This document shows, in pieces, positions 30,806-40,102 of a DNA stretch of 52,713 nucleotides (position 1 is its first letter; every line of letters starts with the position of its first letter). Source of the DNA: Alphaproteobacteria bacterium (GTDB lineage: Bacteria; Pseudomonadota; Alphaproteobacteria; Micavibrionales; Micavibrionaceae). The notes under the pieces are model-generated. The model made no database searches. It was given only the letters and a program-made list of their open reading frames with translations, and was not told where the DNA came from. The position numbers and the translations under genes were made by a program. The stretch is taken from the NCBI GenBank assembly GCA_030432025.1, contig JAUIIA010000015.1:1-52713 (forward strand), written 5' to 3'.

Positions 30806-30952
30806 GGTTTTTATTAGGGGTCTCTAATGCGGCAAAAGCCTTACAAAACTTGCTTATTTGGGTGTTTGTGTATATGTATAATCCACTTTTTGCAACGGCT
30901 ACACGTGTATAATTTTATGCGTTAGTATAGTGAAGATCGTAAAGTAAAGATA
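30806..30952. promoter_or_regulatory. Divergent ispDF/ntrY intergenic region with -10-like elements
   Basis: This 147-base A/T-rich gap must hold promoters for both flanking operons. Two plus-strand TGTATAAT elements (TATAAT at 30877-30882 and 30908-30913) are good -10 candidates for ntrY. No -35 at the proper spacing is convincing: TTGCTT at 30850 is 21 bases from the first. No RNA gene or terminator is seen. Confidence 0.4.
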
Positions 30953-33238
30953 ATGGCTTTTCAGCGCATAAGCATTCAATCCATTTTGGGCTACCGAAGC
31001 CCCGACAAGAAGCGGCCGCCAAAATTTCGCCAGCTTAAAGGCGCGTTTGTGACTCTGCTTATTATCGCCGCCGCGATTAGCTGTGTGGCTACTTATGGGG
31101 CGCTGACCGAAACGCCACCGTTCGGGAACGACCCGGACACCGTTATCTGGCTATTGAATATCAACTTCGTACTGCTGCTTTTGCTCGTCGCGATTATTGT
31201 GCGGCGGATCGTATCACTATGGAGCGGGCGAAAGCGAAAACTGGCTGGTTCTCACCTGCATGTGCGTCTGGTTTATATCTTCAGTCTTTTGGCCGCTATT
31301 CCTGCGATTACGATGATGGTTTTTTCGGCCGTCTTTTTCTATTTCGGCGTGCAAACATGGTTCAGTGATCGTGTGCAGACCGCAGTTGATGAGTCGCAAG
31401 CGGTTGCAGAAGCGTATTTAAATGAGCACACACAGACTATTCGTGCTGACGTTCTGGCGATGGCGAATGATTTAAACCGTGAGGCGGGGCTGTTACTCGT
31501 GAATGAGCAAGCTCTGGGGCAGGTTGTGCAAACACAATCGATCATCAGAGATTTGTCCGAAGCCATTATCTTTGACGGTGAGGGGCGCATTATTGCGCGT
31601 TCCCACTTAACGTTTTCTCTGGAGTTCGAGGATATACCCGTTTACGCGATGAACGCCGCCGAGGATGGTGAGGTCATCATCATGACCGGTGCAAACGAGG
31701 ACCGTGTGCGTGCATTGGTGAAGCTGGATAATTTCCTGAATGCCTATTTGTTTGTGGGACGTATGATTGACCCGCAAGTGCTGAGCCACATGGCGGCGAC
31801 CGAGAAAGCGACGGAAGATTATGCAGCGTTGAAAGACAGGCTTTCTAACCTGCAAGTTACATTGACCATGATCTTTGTTGTGGTTGGTTTGCTGTTGCTT
31901 ACCAGTGCGATCTGGTTCGGTTTATTGCTTGCTAGACAGCTCGTGAATCCGATCAGTACACTGATCACCACAGCGGACCGTGTGCGGGCGGGTGATTTAT
32001 CGGCGCGTGTGCCCGAGCAGAAAACCATTCAAGAGTTCGAATATCTGGCGCAGTCCTTTAACCGCATGACCAGACGTGTTCAAGAGCAGCAAAGTGACTT
32101 GCTGGAAGCTAACCGTCAGCTTGACCGCCGTCGTCACTTTACCGAAACCGTTCTAACCGGCGTTACTTCCGGTGTTATCGCCGTTAATCAGGATCGGGAG
32201 ATTACGGTTGTAAACACGTCGGCCTCGGAACTGCTTGGTATTGATAAAGAAGCGGTTATGGGGACGCTTGTAGATAATCTTATCCCTGAACTGAAAGACT
32301 TGCTTGCTGAGGCGCATAAGAAACCCAACAGCATTACGCAGGGTGAGTTACCTCTGGAAAGGCCAGATACACCGCGCCGCGTGTTCTTGTTCCGCATTAC
32401 CAATGAGAAAATCGGAGATGAGGAAACGGGAACAATTGTGACGTTTGATGACATTACGACATTACAATCCGCACAGCGGAAAGCCGCGTGGGCGGATGTA
32501 GCGAGACGTATTGCGCATGAGATTAAGAATCCGCTTACGCCTATTCAGCTATCGGCCGAGCGTTTGCAGCGTAAGTATTTTAAAGATATCAAGAACGATC
32601 CTGAGACCTTCGCACAGTGCATATCTACAATCATCAAGAATGTTGAAGATATTGGTCATATGGTGAATGAGTTCTCGAACTTTGCCCGTATGCCGGAGCC
32701 GAAGTTCAAAATAGAGAATGTTAATGCGAACCTTGAGGATACGCTTTCACTCTACCGACAGGCGCATTCTAGAACTTCGTTCCTGTTGAGTGGTTTTGAG
32801 GACGTGACATTTTACGCAAATCTGGACCAGCAGCTCTTGCGACAGGCGATTAATAACCTACTTCAAAACGCACTGGATTCAGTAATCGCGCAAAATGATC
32901 AGGAAGAGGAGGCCAAAAAGCCAAAAATTTCCGTTGTTTTGGGCGCGCACAACGACAAACAGCTCTTCATCGCGATTAGCGATAACGGACCGGGCTTCCC
33001 CAAGGATAAGGATGCCAGCTCCCTGCTTGAGCCGTATGTAACACATAAGGAAAAAGGCACAGGATTAGGGCTGGCGATTGTGAAGAAGATTATGGACGAT
33101 CATCAGGGCGAGCTTATTTTGGGGGTTCCGGATTGGCTGAAGGAAAGCGAAGAATGGACGTCTCTTGGCGGTGCGACGGCAGTACTGACATTTCCAATTG
33201 AAAGAATTGCCTATTCTCAAGAGCAAAAATCCGCTTAA
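30953..33238 (+). CDS. ntrY: NtrY sensor histidine kinase
   Basis: Membrane histidine kinase paired with NtrX, linked in alphaproteobacteria to nitrogen, redox and envelope control. The 761-residue protein has N-terminal transmembrane helices (about residues 27-50, 64-84, 100-125) and an extracytoplasmic sensor domain to about 300. A further helix, then HAMP (LARQLVNPISTLITTADRVRAGDLSARV), and PAS (TGVTSGVIAVNQDREITVVNTSASELLGI) follow. The kinase core has the phospho-accepting His522 in RRIAHEIKNPLTPIQ and the ATP-binding N, G1 and G2 boxes (INNLLQNALDSV, SDNGPGFP, GTGLGLAIVKKI). It is 28 bases upstream of ntrX. The absence of ntrBC next to it departs from the common arrangement. Confidence 0.95.
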   Translation: MAFQRISIQSILGYRSPDKKRPPKFRQLKGAFVTLLIIAAAISCVATYGALTETPPFGNDPDTVIWLLNINFVLLLLLVAIIVRRIVSLWSGRKRKLAGSHLHVRLVYIFSLLAAIPAITMMVFSAVFFYFGVQTWFSDRVQTAVDESQAVAEAYLNEHTQTIRADVLAMANDLNREAGLLLVNEQALGQVVQTQSIIRDLSEAIIFDGEGRIIARSHLTFSLEFEDIPVYAMNAAEDGEVIIMTGANEDRVRALVKLDNFLNAYLFVGRMIDPQVLSHMAATEKATEDYAALKDRLSNLQVTLTMIFVVVGLLLLTSAIWFGLLLARQLVNPISTLITTADRVRAGDLSARVPEQKTIQEFEYLAQSFNRMTRRVQEQQSDLLEANRQLDRRRHFTETVLTGVTSGVIAVNQDREITVVNTSASELLGIDKEAVMGTLVDNLIPELKDLLAEAHKKPNSITQGELPLERPDTPRRVFLFRITNEKIGDEETGTIVTFDDITTLQSAQRKAAWADVARRIAHEIKNPLTPIQLSAERLQRKYFKDIKNDPETFAQCISTIIKNVEDIGHMVNEFSNFARMPEPKFKIENVNANLEDTLSLYRQAHSRTSFLLSGFEDVTFYANLDQQLLRQAINNLLQNALDSVIAQNDQEEEAKKPKISVVLGAHNDKQLFIAISDNGPGFPKDKDASSLLEPYVTHKEKGTGLGLAIVKKIMDDHQGELILGVPDWLKESEEWTSLGGATAVLTFPIERIAYSQEQKSA

Positions 33239-33266
33239 ATAAAGTAACTGATCGAATTATTTCTAC

Positions 33267-34712
33267 ATGACTAAAGACATTCTCATAGTTGACGACGAAG
33301 CTGACATCCGCACTCTCATTCGAGGGATTCTGGAGGATGAGGGTTACACTGTACGTGAAAGCGGCGGCGCCAAAGAGACGTTTGAGGCAATAGAGGAAGA
33401 GGTTCCGGCGCTCGTTATTCAGGATATTTGGCTGCAAGATAGCCATATGGACGGGCTTGAAATTCTCAAGGAAGTCAAAAAGAGCCATCCGTCTTTGCCG
33501 TTTGTAATGATTAGTGGTCACGGAACGATTGAGACAGCCGTATCGGCTATTAAGGACGGTGCTTATGATTTTATTGAAAAGCCGTTTAAGTCAGACCGCC
33601 TTTTGATGATGGTTGCGCGCGCACTGGAGAATGCCAGTTTGCTGAGAGAGAACGCCGCTTTGAAGCGACAAAACCTCTCTTTCGAAGATGACTTGATTGG
33701 CCACTCATCGGAAATACAAAACATCAAACAGATCATTGAAAAGGCTGCGCCGACAAATAGTCGTATCCTTATTCACGGCGAGGCCGGAACGGGTAAGGGC
33801 GTTATTGCGCGCTTAATTCATAAATACTCGCTGCGGGCTGACCGTGTGTTGATCACGCTGAATTGTGCCACTCTGAGTGCGCAGGACTTCGAGGTAGAGC
33901 TGTTTGGTTCAGCCAAAGATAGCGAACAAATCGGCGTGTTTGAACAGGCGCAGGGCGGGACACTGATACTTGATGAAGTTACGGACCTGCCGATCGAAGC
34001 GCAGAGCAAGATAATCCGTGTGTTGCAGGAAAAATCATTTAAGCGTGTTGGTGATGCCAAGGCGATGAATATTGATATTCGTGTAATCGCAACCAGCAGT
34101 CAGGACATCGAAGAGGCCGTGAAGAGGGGCGAATTTAAGGATGACCTTTATTACCGTCTGAATGTTGTCCCCATCAATATGCCGCCGCTGAACACTCGCA
34201 GTGAGGATATTCCCGCGTTGGCGGAACATTTTGTTCGTGAGCTTCAGAATTCTGCCAATGATGAGTTATTTACCAAAGGTGCTATTCGACGACTCAAGTC
34301 ATATGAATGGCCGGGTAATGTGCGACAGCTCAAGAATGTGATCGAGTGGATGTGTATTATGCACAGTCTGGAGCCGTCCGATAGCTACGATGTTCAGCAT
34401 TTGCCCCCAGAGATCATCAATACAGGTGGGCAAGGCGGCAACAGTTCGGATGTGCTTATGCAGGAATTGAGCGATATTTATCTCGAGATTCCTTTGCGGG
34501 ATGCACGCGAATTATTTGAGAAAGAATATTTGCTGACACAGGTTGATCGTTTTGAAGGAAACATATCCCAGACTGCAAAATTTGTAGGTATGGAACGTTC
34601 GGCATTGCATAGAAAGCTTAAATCCCTGAATATCGGTCAGAATGAAGACAAGGCTGAGAAAGCGGATGTCACTGAGTTAGACACTGCCGAAACCAGAAAG
34701 AAAAGGGCTTAA
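33267..34712 (+). CDS. ntrX: NtrX response regulator lacking the sigma54-contact loop
   Basis: Response regulator of the NtrYX pair. In 481 residues it has a receiver domain with the acidic DDEAD (9-13), phospho-acceptor Asp53 in IQDIWL and Lys105 in IEKPFK. The AAA+ domain has Walker A GEAGTGKG (171-178) and Walker B LILDEV (233-238). The C-terminal Fis-type helix-turn-helix is NISQTAKFVGMERSALHRKLK. The segment between ELFG (211-214) and the Walker B strand reads SAKDSEQIGVFEQAQGG, with no GAFTGA motif. It therefore probably does not activate sigma54 RNA polymerase in the usual way, and may act as a sigma70-type regulator, as reported for several alphaproteobacterial NtrX proteins. It is followed four bases on by trkA. 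Confidence 0.95.
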   Translation: MTKDILIVDDEADIRTLIRGILEDEGYTVRESGGAKETFEAIEEEVPALVIQDIWLQDSHMDGLEILKEVKKSHPSLPFVMISGHGTIETAVSAIKDGAYDFIEKPFKSDRLLMMVARALENASLLRENAALKRQNLSFEDDLIGHSSEIQNIKQIIEKAAPTNSRILIHGEAGTGKGVIARLIHKYSLRADRVLITLNCATLSAQDFEVELFGSAKDSEQIGVFEQAQGGTLILDEVTDLPIEAQSKIIRVLQEKSFKRVGDAKAMNIDIRVIATSSQDIEEAVKRGEFKDDLYYRLNVVPINMPPLNTRSEDIPALAEHFVRELQNSANDELFTKGAIRRLKSYEWPGNVRQLKNVIEWMCIMHSLEPSDSYDVQHLPPEIINTGGQGGNSSDVLMQELSDIYLEIPLRDARELFEKEYLLTQVDRFEGNISQTAKFVGMERSALHRKLKSLNIGQNEDKAEKADVTELDTAETRKKRA

Positions 34713-34715
34713 GTC

Positions 34716-36092
34716 ATGCGCGTTATTATTTGTGGAGCCGGGCAAGTCGGCTACAACATCGCGGCATATCTATCGAAAGAAGAAAACGACGTAACGGTCG
34801 TTGATTTGCGTCAGGACCTAATTGCACGCATCCATGATGAATTGGATGTGAACGCAATTCTAGGGCACGCGTCCCGCCCCGACATTCTTAAAGCGGCCGG
34901 CGCGAATGATGCGGACATGATTGTGGCGGTGACACAATCGGATGAAATCAACATGGTGGCCTGTCAGATTGGGCATTCATTGTTCGGTATTCCGAAGAAG
35001 ATTGCCCGTGTGCGTGAGCAATCGTACCTTCAGCCGGAATGGTCGAACCTGTTTAGCCGCGCGCATATGCCGATTGACGTTATTATTTCGCCTGAGGTGA
35101 TCGTCGCCAACGACATTTACCAGCGCCTTGCCGTGCCGGGCACGACTTTCGTGAATGTGATTGCGGACGGTCTGGCGCACATGATTGGTGTTGTGTGTGA
35201 AGAGGATTGCCCTGTTATCAATACGCCGCTCGGTCAACTGCACAGTTTGTTCCCTGATTTGTCGTTTCAGGTTTTGGCGATCCTGAGGAAAAACAGACCG
35301 ATTATTCCTGATGAGACGGATCAGCTCTCCGTCGGTGACGAGGTGTATTTCATCGTTGATACGCAACACTTGAAACGTGTGATGACGGCCTTTGGCCATG
35401 AAGAGCACGAGGCGCGCAAGATCGTGATTGCCGGTGGCGGTAACATTGGTATTACTTTGGCCAAGCTTATTAAAGAACGTTCCAAAAGTGCGCAGATCAA
35501 ATTGATCGAACAAAATCGTGAGCGTGCGGAATTTTTGAGTGAGCATCTTGAGAATACGATCATTTTGAACGGCAGTTCACTAGATAAGGACATTCTGGCC
35601 GAGGCATCGATCAGCAGTGCGGAAACTCTTGTTGCCGTGACCAATGATGACGAGAGTAATATTCTCGGGTCCTTGTTGGCCAAGCAGTATGGTTGCGAAC
35701 GGGCAATTACGTTGGTTAATAACGAAGCGTACTATCCGCTCGTCGGGCCGCTCGGCGTTGATGCGATGGTTTCTCCGCGTTCGATTATTGTGGCGAACAT
35801 CATGCAGCACGTGCGCCGTGGTCGTATCAAAGGCTTGTATAATATTCGTGACGGATTTGCCGAAGTGATTGAGGCGGAGGTGTCTGAAACATCTTCTATC
35901 GTGAATACAACGATCGAAGAATTGAACCTTCCGCATGAGGTGATCGTAGGAGGGGTAATTCGTGATGAACAATTCATCATGCCCGAACTTAACTTTACGA
36001 TCCGTGCAGGTGACGATGTGATTATTCTTGCTTCCCGATCCCAAGCCCAGAATGTCGAGAAAATGTTCTCGGTCCAGGTGGACCTGTTTTGA
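34716..36092 (+). CDS. trkA: Trk potassium uptake regulatory protein TrkA
   Basis: Peripheral NAD-binding regulator of Trk/Ktr potassium channels. The 458-residue protein is the duplicated form: two RCK_N Rossmann domains, beginning IICGAGQVGYNIAAYL (residue 3) and IVIAGGGNIGITLAKLI (near 233), each followed by an RCK_C domain (ending GDEVYFIVD and GDDVIILA). The acidic ends of the second strands (VVDLRQD, LIEQNRE) fit NAD binding. It lies four bases after ntrX, as is usual in alphaproteobacteria, but hfq does not follow directly: murI and a HAD phosphatase intervene. The partner membrane subunit TrkH is not in the window. Confidence 0.96.
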   Translation: MRVIICGAGQVGYNIAAYLSKEENDVTVVDLRQDLIARIHDELDVNAILGHASRPDILKAAGANDADMIVAVTQSDEINMVACQIGHSLFGIPKKIARVREQSYLQPEWSNLFSRAHMPIDVIISPEVIVANDIYQRLAVPGTTFVNVIADGLAHMIGVVCEEDCPVINTPLGQLHSLFPDLSFQVLAILRKNRPIIPDETDQLSVGDEVYFIVDTQHLKRVMTAFGHEEHEARKIVIAGGGNIGITLAKLIKERSKSAQIKLIEQNRERAEFLSEHLENTIILNGSSLDKDILAEASISSAETLVAVTNDDESNILGSLLAKQYGCERAITLVNNEAYYPLVGPLGVDAMVSPRSIIVANIMQHVRRGRIKGLYNIRDGFAEVIEAEVSETSSIVNTTIEELNLPHEVIVGGVIRDEQFIMPELNFTIRAGDDVIILASRSQAQNVEKMFSVQVDLF

Positions 36093-36112
36093 TAAGCAGG
36101 AACGATCAGCCT

Positions 36113-36919
36113 ATGAAGCTTGGTGTATTTGATTCAGGATTAGGCGGCGTTATGATTGCCCGCGCTATCAAAGATCATCTGCCCGATCTGGATATGGTGT
36201 ATTTGGGGGACACGTTACACGTGCCCTACGGTAACCGTTGCAAAGACACGATTTACCAATATTCCTTGTCTTGTGTTGAATATCTGTTTTCCAACTTGAA
36301 TTGCCAGATCATTATCATGGCCTGTAACACGGCCAGTGCGACGGCCCTTCGACGTATCCAGCAGGAATGGCTGCCGAAACATTATCCTGACCGACGTGTT
36401 CTGGGCGTTGTTGTGCCCACGATCGAATATGCATTGGATAAGGGCTATCATAATATCGGGTTGCTCGGGACGAACTATACTGTGAATTCCGGCATATATA
36501 TTGAGGAGTTGAAGAAGATTAATTCCAATATCTCCATTCATCAGGTGAAGGCGCCACTACTGGTTCCGTTGATCGAGCATAACGGTATGCAATGGATGGA
36601 CAGTGTTCTGGATCATTATCTCCAGCCGGTAATCGAACAGGGGGTTGAGGCTATTATCTTAAGCTGTACGCATTATACGTGCCTGAAGGACCACATTCGC
36701 GAGAAATATGGAGTGGATGTTTTGTCGCAGGATGAAATAGTGCCGGAGAAGCTTAAGGATTATCTGCAGCGGCATCCGGAAAGTGATGACAAAATCGGTA
36801 AGTCAGGACAGACCGAGTTTTTTGTGACTGAACTGACGTCCGAGTATGCTGATCAGGCTTCCAGTCATTTTGGCAAGACCATTGAACTTTCACACATTCA
36901 TTATAAGGAGGCGGCATGA
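36113..36919 (+). CDS. murI: Glutamate racemase
   Basis: Provides D-glutamate for peptidoglycan by racemising L-glutamate with a two-cysteine mechanism. Both active-site regions are present: Cys71 in MACNTASATALRR and the second Cys in LSCTHYTCL near residue 181, plus the N-terminal FDSGLGGVMIARA. From the ATG at 36113 the product has 268 residues and begins MKLGVFDSG, as expected; the ribosome site is AGGAACG. An upstream in-frame TTG at 36089 would overlap trkA and is less likely. The product is of the MurI/Asp-Glu racemase superfamily. The stop overlaps the next gene by four bases (ATGA). Its insertion between trkA and hfq is unusual. Confidence 0.93.
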   Translation: MKLGVFDSGLGGVMIARAIKDHLPDLDMVYLGDTLHVPYGNRCKDTIYQYSLSCVEYLFSNLNCQIIIMACNTASATALRRIQQEWLPKHYPDRRVLGVVVPTIEYALDKGYHNIGLLGTNYTVNSGIYIEELKKINSNISIHQVKAPLLVPLIEHNGMQWMDSVLDHYLQPVIEQGVEAIILSCTHYTCLKDHIREKYGVDVLSQDEIVPEKLKDYLQRHPESDDKIGKSGQTEFFVTELTSEYADQASSHFGKTIELSHIHYKEAA

Positions 36920-37587
36920 CGCTCGCTAAACCAAAGAGAGTATTTTTTGACTGGGACGGGACACTCGTCGACAGTTTCGGATTTTTACATGCGGCACATA
37001 ACTATGCGCGTAAAGCTTTGGGCATACATGCCTTCACACTAGAGGATTTTGCCCAGCATTTCGGCAAACCCCGTGAGACATTATATGTGAAGTTATATGG
37101 TGATCAGAGGGAAGAGGCCAAAAAGCATTTTGAAGAATATGTGACTAAGCACCATGTGGAGCACCTAAAGCCCTTGGATGGTGCCGAAGAGGTCCTTCAG
37201 GTTATCAAACATATCGGTATTCCAATGGGGGTCATTACGAACAAGAAGCGTACGCTTGTCGAAGCGGAAGTTAAGGCTTTTGGTTGGGATCATTTCTTTG
37301 ATGTGCTCGTTGGGGCGGGTGATGCGGCGAACGATAAGCCATCCCCTGATCCGCTTTTGCTCGGTTTAGCCAAAGCCGAAGGTGAGGTTGATCATCAGGA
37401 TGTATGGCTGGTTGGCGACACCGAAAATGATACAGCCTGCTCGAACGAAGCGGGGTGCAAAACTATTCTTATTCTTAGTGAAGAGAAAGAACCGGAAAAG
37501 GTAGGGCATATATTAGGTAATTACGATGTAGATTTACACCTTCCGAATTGCAAAAAATTTCATGAATTTTTGTTGCAATATGCTTGA
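36916..37587 (+). CDS. HAD-superfamily phosphatase (phosphoglycolate-phosphatase-like)
   Basis: Haloacid-dehalogenase hydrolase of subfamily IA with 223 residues. Motif I is FFDWDGTLVDS (nucleophile and acid/base Asp), motif II the Thr of GVITNKKRT, motif III the Lys in NDKPSPDPLL and motif IV VWLVGDTENDTACSNEAGC. The cap is the helical C1 type, as in Gph and related phosphatases. The substrate cannot be told from sequence. It is translationally coupled to murI by ATGA overlap and ends 63 bases before hfq. The gap to hfq is A/T-rich with no recognised feature. Confidence 0.88.
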   Translation: MTLAKPKRVFFDWDGTLVDSFGFLHAAHNYARKALGIHAFTLEDFAQHFGKPRETLYVKLYGDQREEAKKHFEEYVTKHHVEHLKPLDGAEEVLQVIKHIGIPMGVITNKKRTLVEAEVKAFGWDHFFDVLVGAGDAANDKPSPDPLLLGLAKAEGEVDHQDVWLVGDTENDTACSNEAGCKTILILSEEKEPEKVGHILGNYDVDLHLPNCKKFHEFLLQYA

Positions 37588-37650
37588 AACCCTCTAAAAG
37601 TGTAACGATTATTCAATTCAACTAGTAAAAAAATATGGTAAACGGTAAAA

Positions 37651-37947
37651 ATGGGCGATAAACCACAACAAGTACAAGATATTTTCTTAAATAAGATCCG
37701 TAAGGAAAAAATGTCCGTTACGGTCTTTTTGGTAAACGGGGTGAAGCTACAGGGGGTTGTTACTTGGTTTGATAATTTCAGCCTTCTCCTTCGTCGTGAA
37801 TCTCACGTACAGCTTGTTTATAAACATGCGATTTCAACGATTATGCCAGGTGGTCCTTTGAACCTGCATGATGACGAAGAAACACGCAAAGCTGCGCAGG
37901 CCGAAAAAGCTGCTGCAGAAGAGGCTTCAGAGAACGCCGACGCTTAA
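37651..37947 (+). CDS. hfq: RNA chaperone Hfq
   Basis: Hexameric Sm-like RNA chaperone that supports small-RNA regulation. The 98-residue protein has the Sm1 motif ([29 protein letters not shown]), the distal-face [10 protein letters not shown] and the Sm2 YKHAISTI. The usual 80-residue core is extended by an Ala/Glu-rich acidic C-terminal tail (about residues 75-98). It is 15 bases upstream of hflX, the conserved order. No strong ribosome site is visible; GGTAAA lies before the ATG. Confidence 0.97.
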   Translation: MGDKPQQVQDIFLNKIRKEKMSVTVFLVNGVKLQGVVTWFDNFSLLLRRESHVQLVYKHAISTIMPGGPLNLHDDEETRKAAQAEKAAAEEASENADA

Positions 37948-37962
37948 GGCTTTCTCTTCATC

Positions 37963-39309
37963 ATGAGCAAGAGAAAAGCTCCCACATACAGCACGGAAAA
38001 AATCCCCGAGCGTTGCTTGATCATTCACCCTGTCGTGAACAAGCCGACGGCTCGTACCGTTGAGCAAAAAATCGAAGAAATTGAAGGTTTAGCGCGCGCG
38101 ATTGAGTTGGATGTTGTTCATGTCGATAGTTTTAATCTGGATCGTATTCAGGCCGGCCATTTCTTAGGTAAGGGGCAGCGGGACCGCATTGGTAATCTAG
38201 CCAAAGACCTTGAGCCCGATATCATTATTTTCAATTACAGCTTGTCACCTGTTCAGCAGCGTAACCTTGAACGCGCATGGAAATCGAAGGTTATCGACCG
38301 TACAGGTCTTATTCTTGAGATATTCGGTGCACGTGCGCAAACCAAGGAAGGGGTTCTGCAGGTTGATCTGGCCGCCCTGGAATATCAGCGCTCCCGCCTC
38401 GTGAGATCGTGGACACACTTGGAAAGACAGCGTGGTGGTGCCGGCTTTATGGGTGGTCCGGGGGAGACGCAGATCGAGATTGACCGTCGTTTGATTAGTG
38501 AACGGATTACCAAACTTAAGTCAGAATTAGAGAAGGTACGTAAGACACGTACACTTGGTCGCAAGGCTCGTGAGCGTGTGCCTTACCCTGAGGTTGCGCT
38601 CGTTGGCTATACGAATGCGGGCAAGTCCACATTATTCAATACGCTGACGGGAGAGAGGATATTTGCCAAGGATCTGCTCTTTGCAACACTTGATCCAACT
38701 TTGCGCAAGATTGATCTGCCGAACGGGCAGGCCGTTATCCTGTCAGATACTGTGGGGTTTATCTCTGATCTTCCTACAGACCTCATTGCGGCATTTCGGG
38801 CAACGTTGGAGCAAGCGATTAATGCTGATGTCATCCTGCATGTGATTGATGTCTCTCGACCCGATTATGAAGCGCAACGCAATGACGTTATCCAGATTCT
38901 GGAAGATTTAGGCATTGAGTATGAACATGATGAGCGCGTACTGGAGGTCTATAACAAAATTGATGCGATTGATGATGATGTGCTCTCGGATCTTGAGCGT
39001 AAGGCTAAATTCGATGATCAGGTGGTGTTGATGTCGGCTTCCAAAGGTTTGGGCAGTGAAGAATTGCTCGAAGCCATTGCACAAATCACTGCAATGCAGC
39101 ATATTCAAGTTACGTATAAGCTGAATGCGGCCGACGGGAAAGCGCTGTCATGGCTTTATGAGCACGCTGACGTTGTCTCAAGAGACGATCAGGGTAAGTT
39201 TATACTGTGTAATGTGCGGATTGATCCTGCGAATATGAACAAGTTTCAAGCCCGCTATCAATATGAAAGCGAAGACCATGCAAGCGGTAAATCCGGAAAT
39301 CATAGCTAA
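37963..39309 (+). CDS. hflX: GTPase HflX
   Basis: Ribosome-associated GTPase that can split stalled 70S ribosomes. The 448-residue protein has the N-terminal HflX domain (LSPVQQRNLERAWKSKVIDRTGLILEIF) and the linker helix with LAALEYQRSRLVRSW, GGAGFMGGPGETQIEIDRR. The G domain has G1 GYTNAGKST, G2 at ATLDPT, G3 DTVGF and G4 NKID. The end of the gene overlaps the next one in another frame. hfq-hflX adjacency is conserved in proteobacteria. Confidence 0.97.
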   Translation: MSKRKAPTYSTEKIPERCLIIHPVVNKPTARTVEQKIEEIEGLARAIELDVVHVDSFNLDRIQAGHFLGKGQRDRIGNLAKDLEPDIIIFNYSLSPVQQRNLERAWKSKVIDRTGLILEIFGARAQTKEGVLQVDLAALEYQRSRLVRSWTHLERQRGGAGFMGGPGETQIEIDRRLISERITKLKSELEKVRKTRTLGRKARERVPYPEVALVGYTNAGKSTLFNTLTGERIFAKDLLFATLDPTLRKIDLPNGQAVILSDTVGFISDLPTDLIAAFRATLEQAINADVILHVIDVSRPDYEAQRNDVIQILEDLGIEYEHDERVLEVYNKIDAIDDDVLSDLERKAKFDDQVVLMSASKGLGSEELLEAIAQITAMQHIQVTYKLNAADGKALSWLYEHADVVSRDDQGKFILCNVRIDPANMNKFQARYQYESEDHASGKSGNHS

Positions 39310-40102
39310 CCTTCTCAAAAAAACTGCTGCACGCTTCATTACCCCGCGCTTTCAAATGCTCCAGGAGCATGAAATTTCTACCAAGACAGGCCCGAATGAC
39401 CTTGTGACGCAAGCTGACATTGAAGCTGAAGAATATCTCTGTGAGAAATTGCCCGAGTTATTGCCCGGTTCAGTTGTTATTGGCGAGGAGGGGGTTTCCA
39501 GCGGGAAGATTATCATCAGTGACATTGAAAACAGCGCGACTGATATATGGGTTGTTGATCCGGTGGACGGAACCTTCAACTTTGTTCGCGGACGGCCGGA
39601 GTTCGGTATTATGCTCGCGCTTGTACGTAACGGTGAAACGGTAATGTCGTGGATTTACAATATCCTCGCGGATGAAATGATTTTTGCCGAGAAGGGCAGC
39701 GGAACGCACATTAATGGAGAAATCGTAGAAATCGATAAGGACAATCTGCGCAACGATCCGACGGGGTTTGTTAATCCGCGTTATTTCCCATCGGGCCAGC
39801 GCGAATATATAAATGATATCAGTAGCTTACATGATGGTTGTGTTTCAATCGGCTGTGCCGCGCATGAGTATCTGAACCTGCTGAAGGGCCGCGTTGATTT
39901 CGCGCTTTACTGCCGTATTAAGCCATGGGACCATTTGCCCGGTGCATTGATTGTGAGTGAAGCCGGTGGGTATGTCGCAAAATGGGATGGTACGCCATAT
40001 ATGGCAAGGGAGCGTGGAATTGGGCTGATCGCCGCGCGAACAAAGGATGCTTGGGAAGACACGTACACCTTGTTTTTGGACGGTATTCCCGAAGCGGCTT
40101 AA
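39278..40102 (+). CDS. Inositol-monophosphatase-family phosphatase
   Basis: Member of the IMPase/SuhB/CysQ/HisN superfamily of Mg-dependent, lithium-sensitive phosphatases. Metal-binding motifs are visible: GEEGV (near residue 73), WVVDPVDGTFNFVRG (motif A, near 92) and the late KPWDHLPGALIVSEAGG (motif B, near 212). The substrate cannot be assigned; members of this gene position are often annotated as histidinol-phosphatase or inositol phosphatase. The start could be ATG 39263 or 39278, both inside the end of hflX (overlap 32-47 bases); neither has a strong ribosome site. It converges on mazG with no intergenic base. Confidence 0.88.
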   Translation: MQAVNPEIIANLLKKTAARFITPRFQMLQEHEISTKTGPNDLVTQADIEAEEYLCEKLPELLPGSVVIGEEGVSSGKIIISDIENSATDIWVVDPVDGTFNFVRGRPEFGIMLALVRNGETVMSWIYNILADEMIFAEKGSGTHINGEIVEIDKDNLRNDPTGFVNPRYFPSGQREYINDISSLHDGCVSIGCAAHEYLNLLKGRVDFALYCRIKPWDHLPGALIVSEAGGYVAKWDGTPYMARERGIGLIAARTKDAWEDTYTLFLDGIPEAA

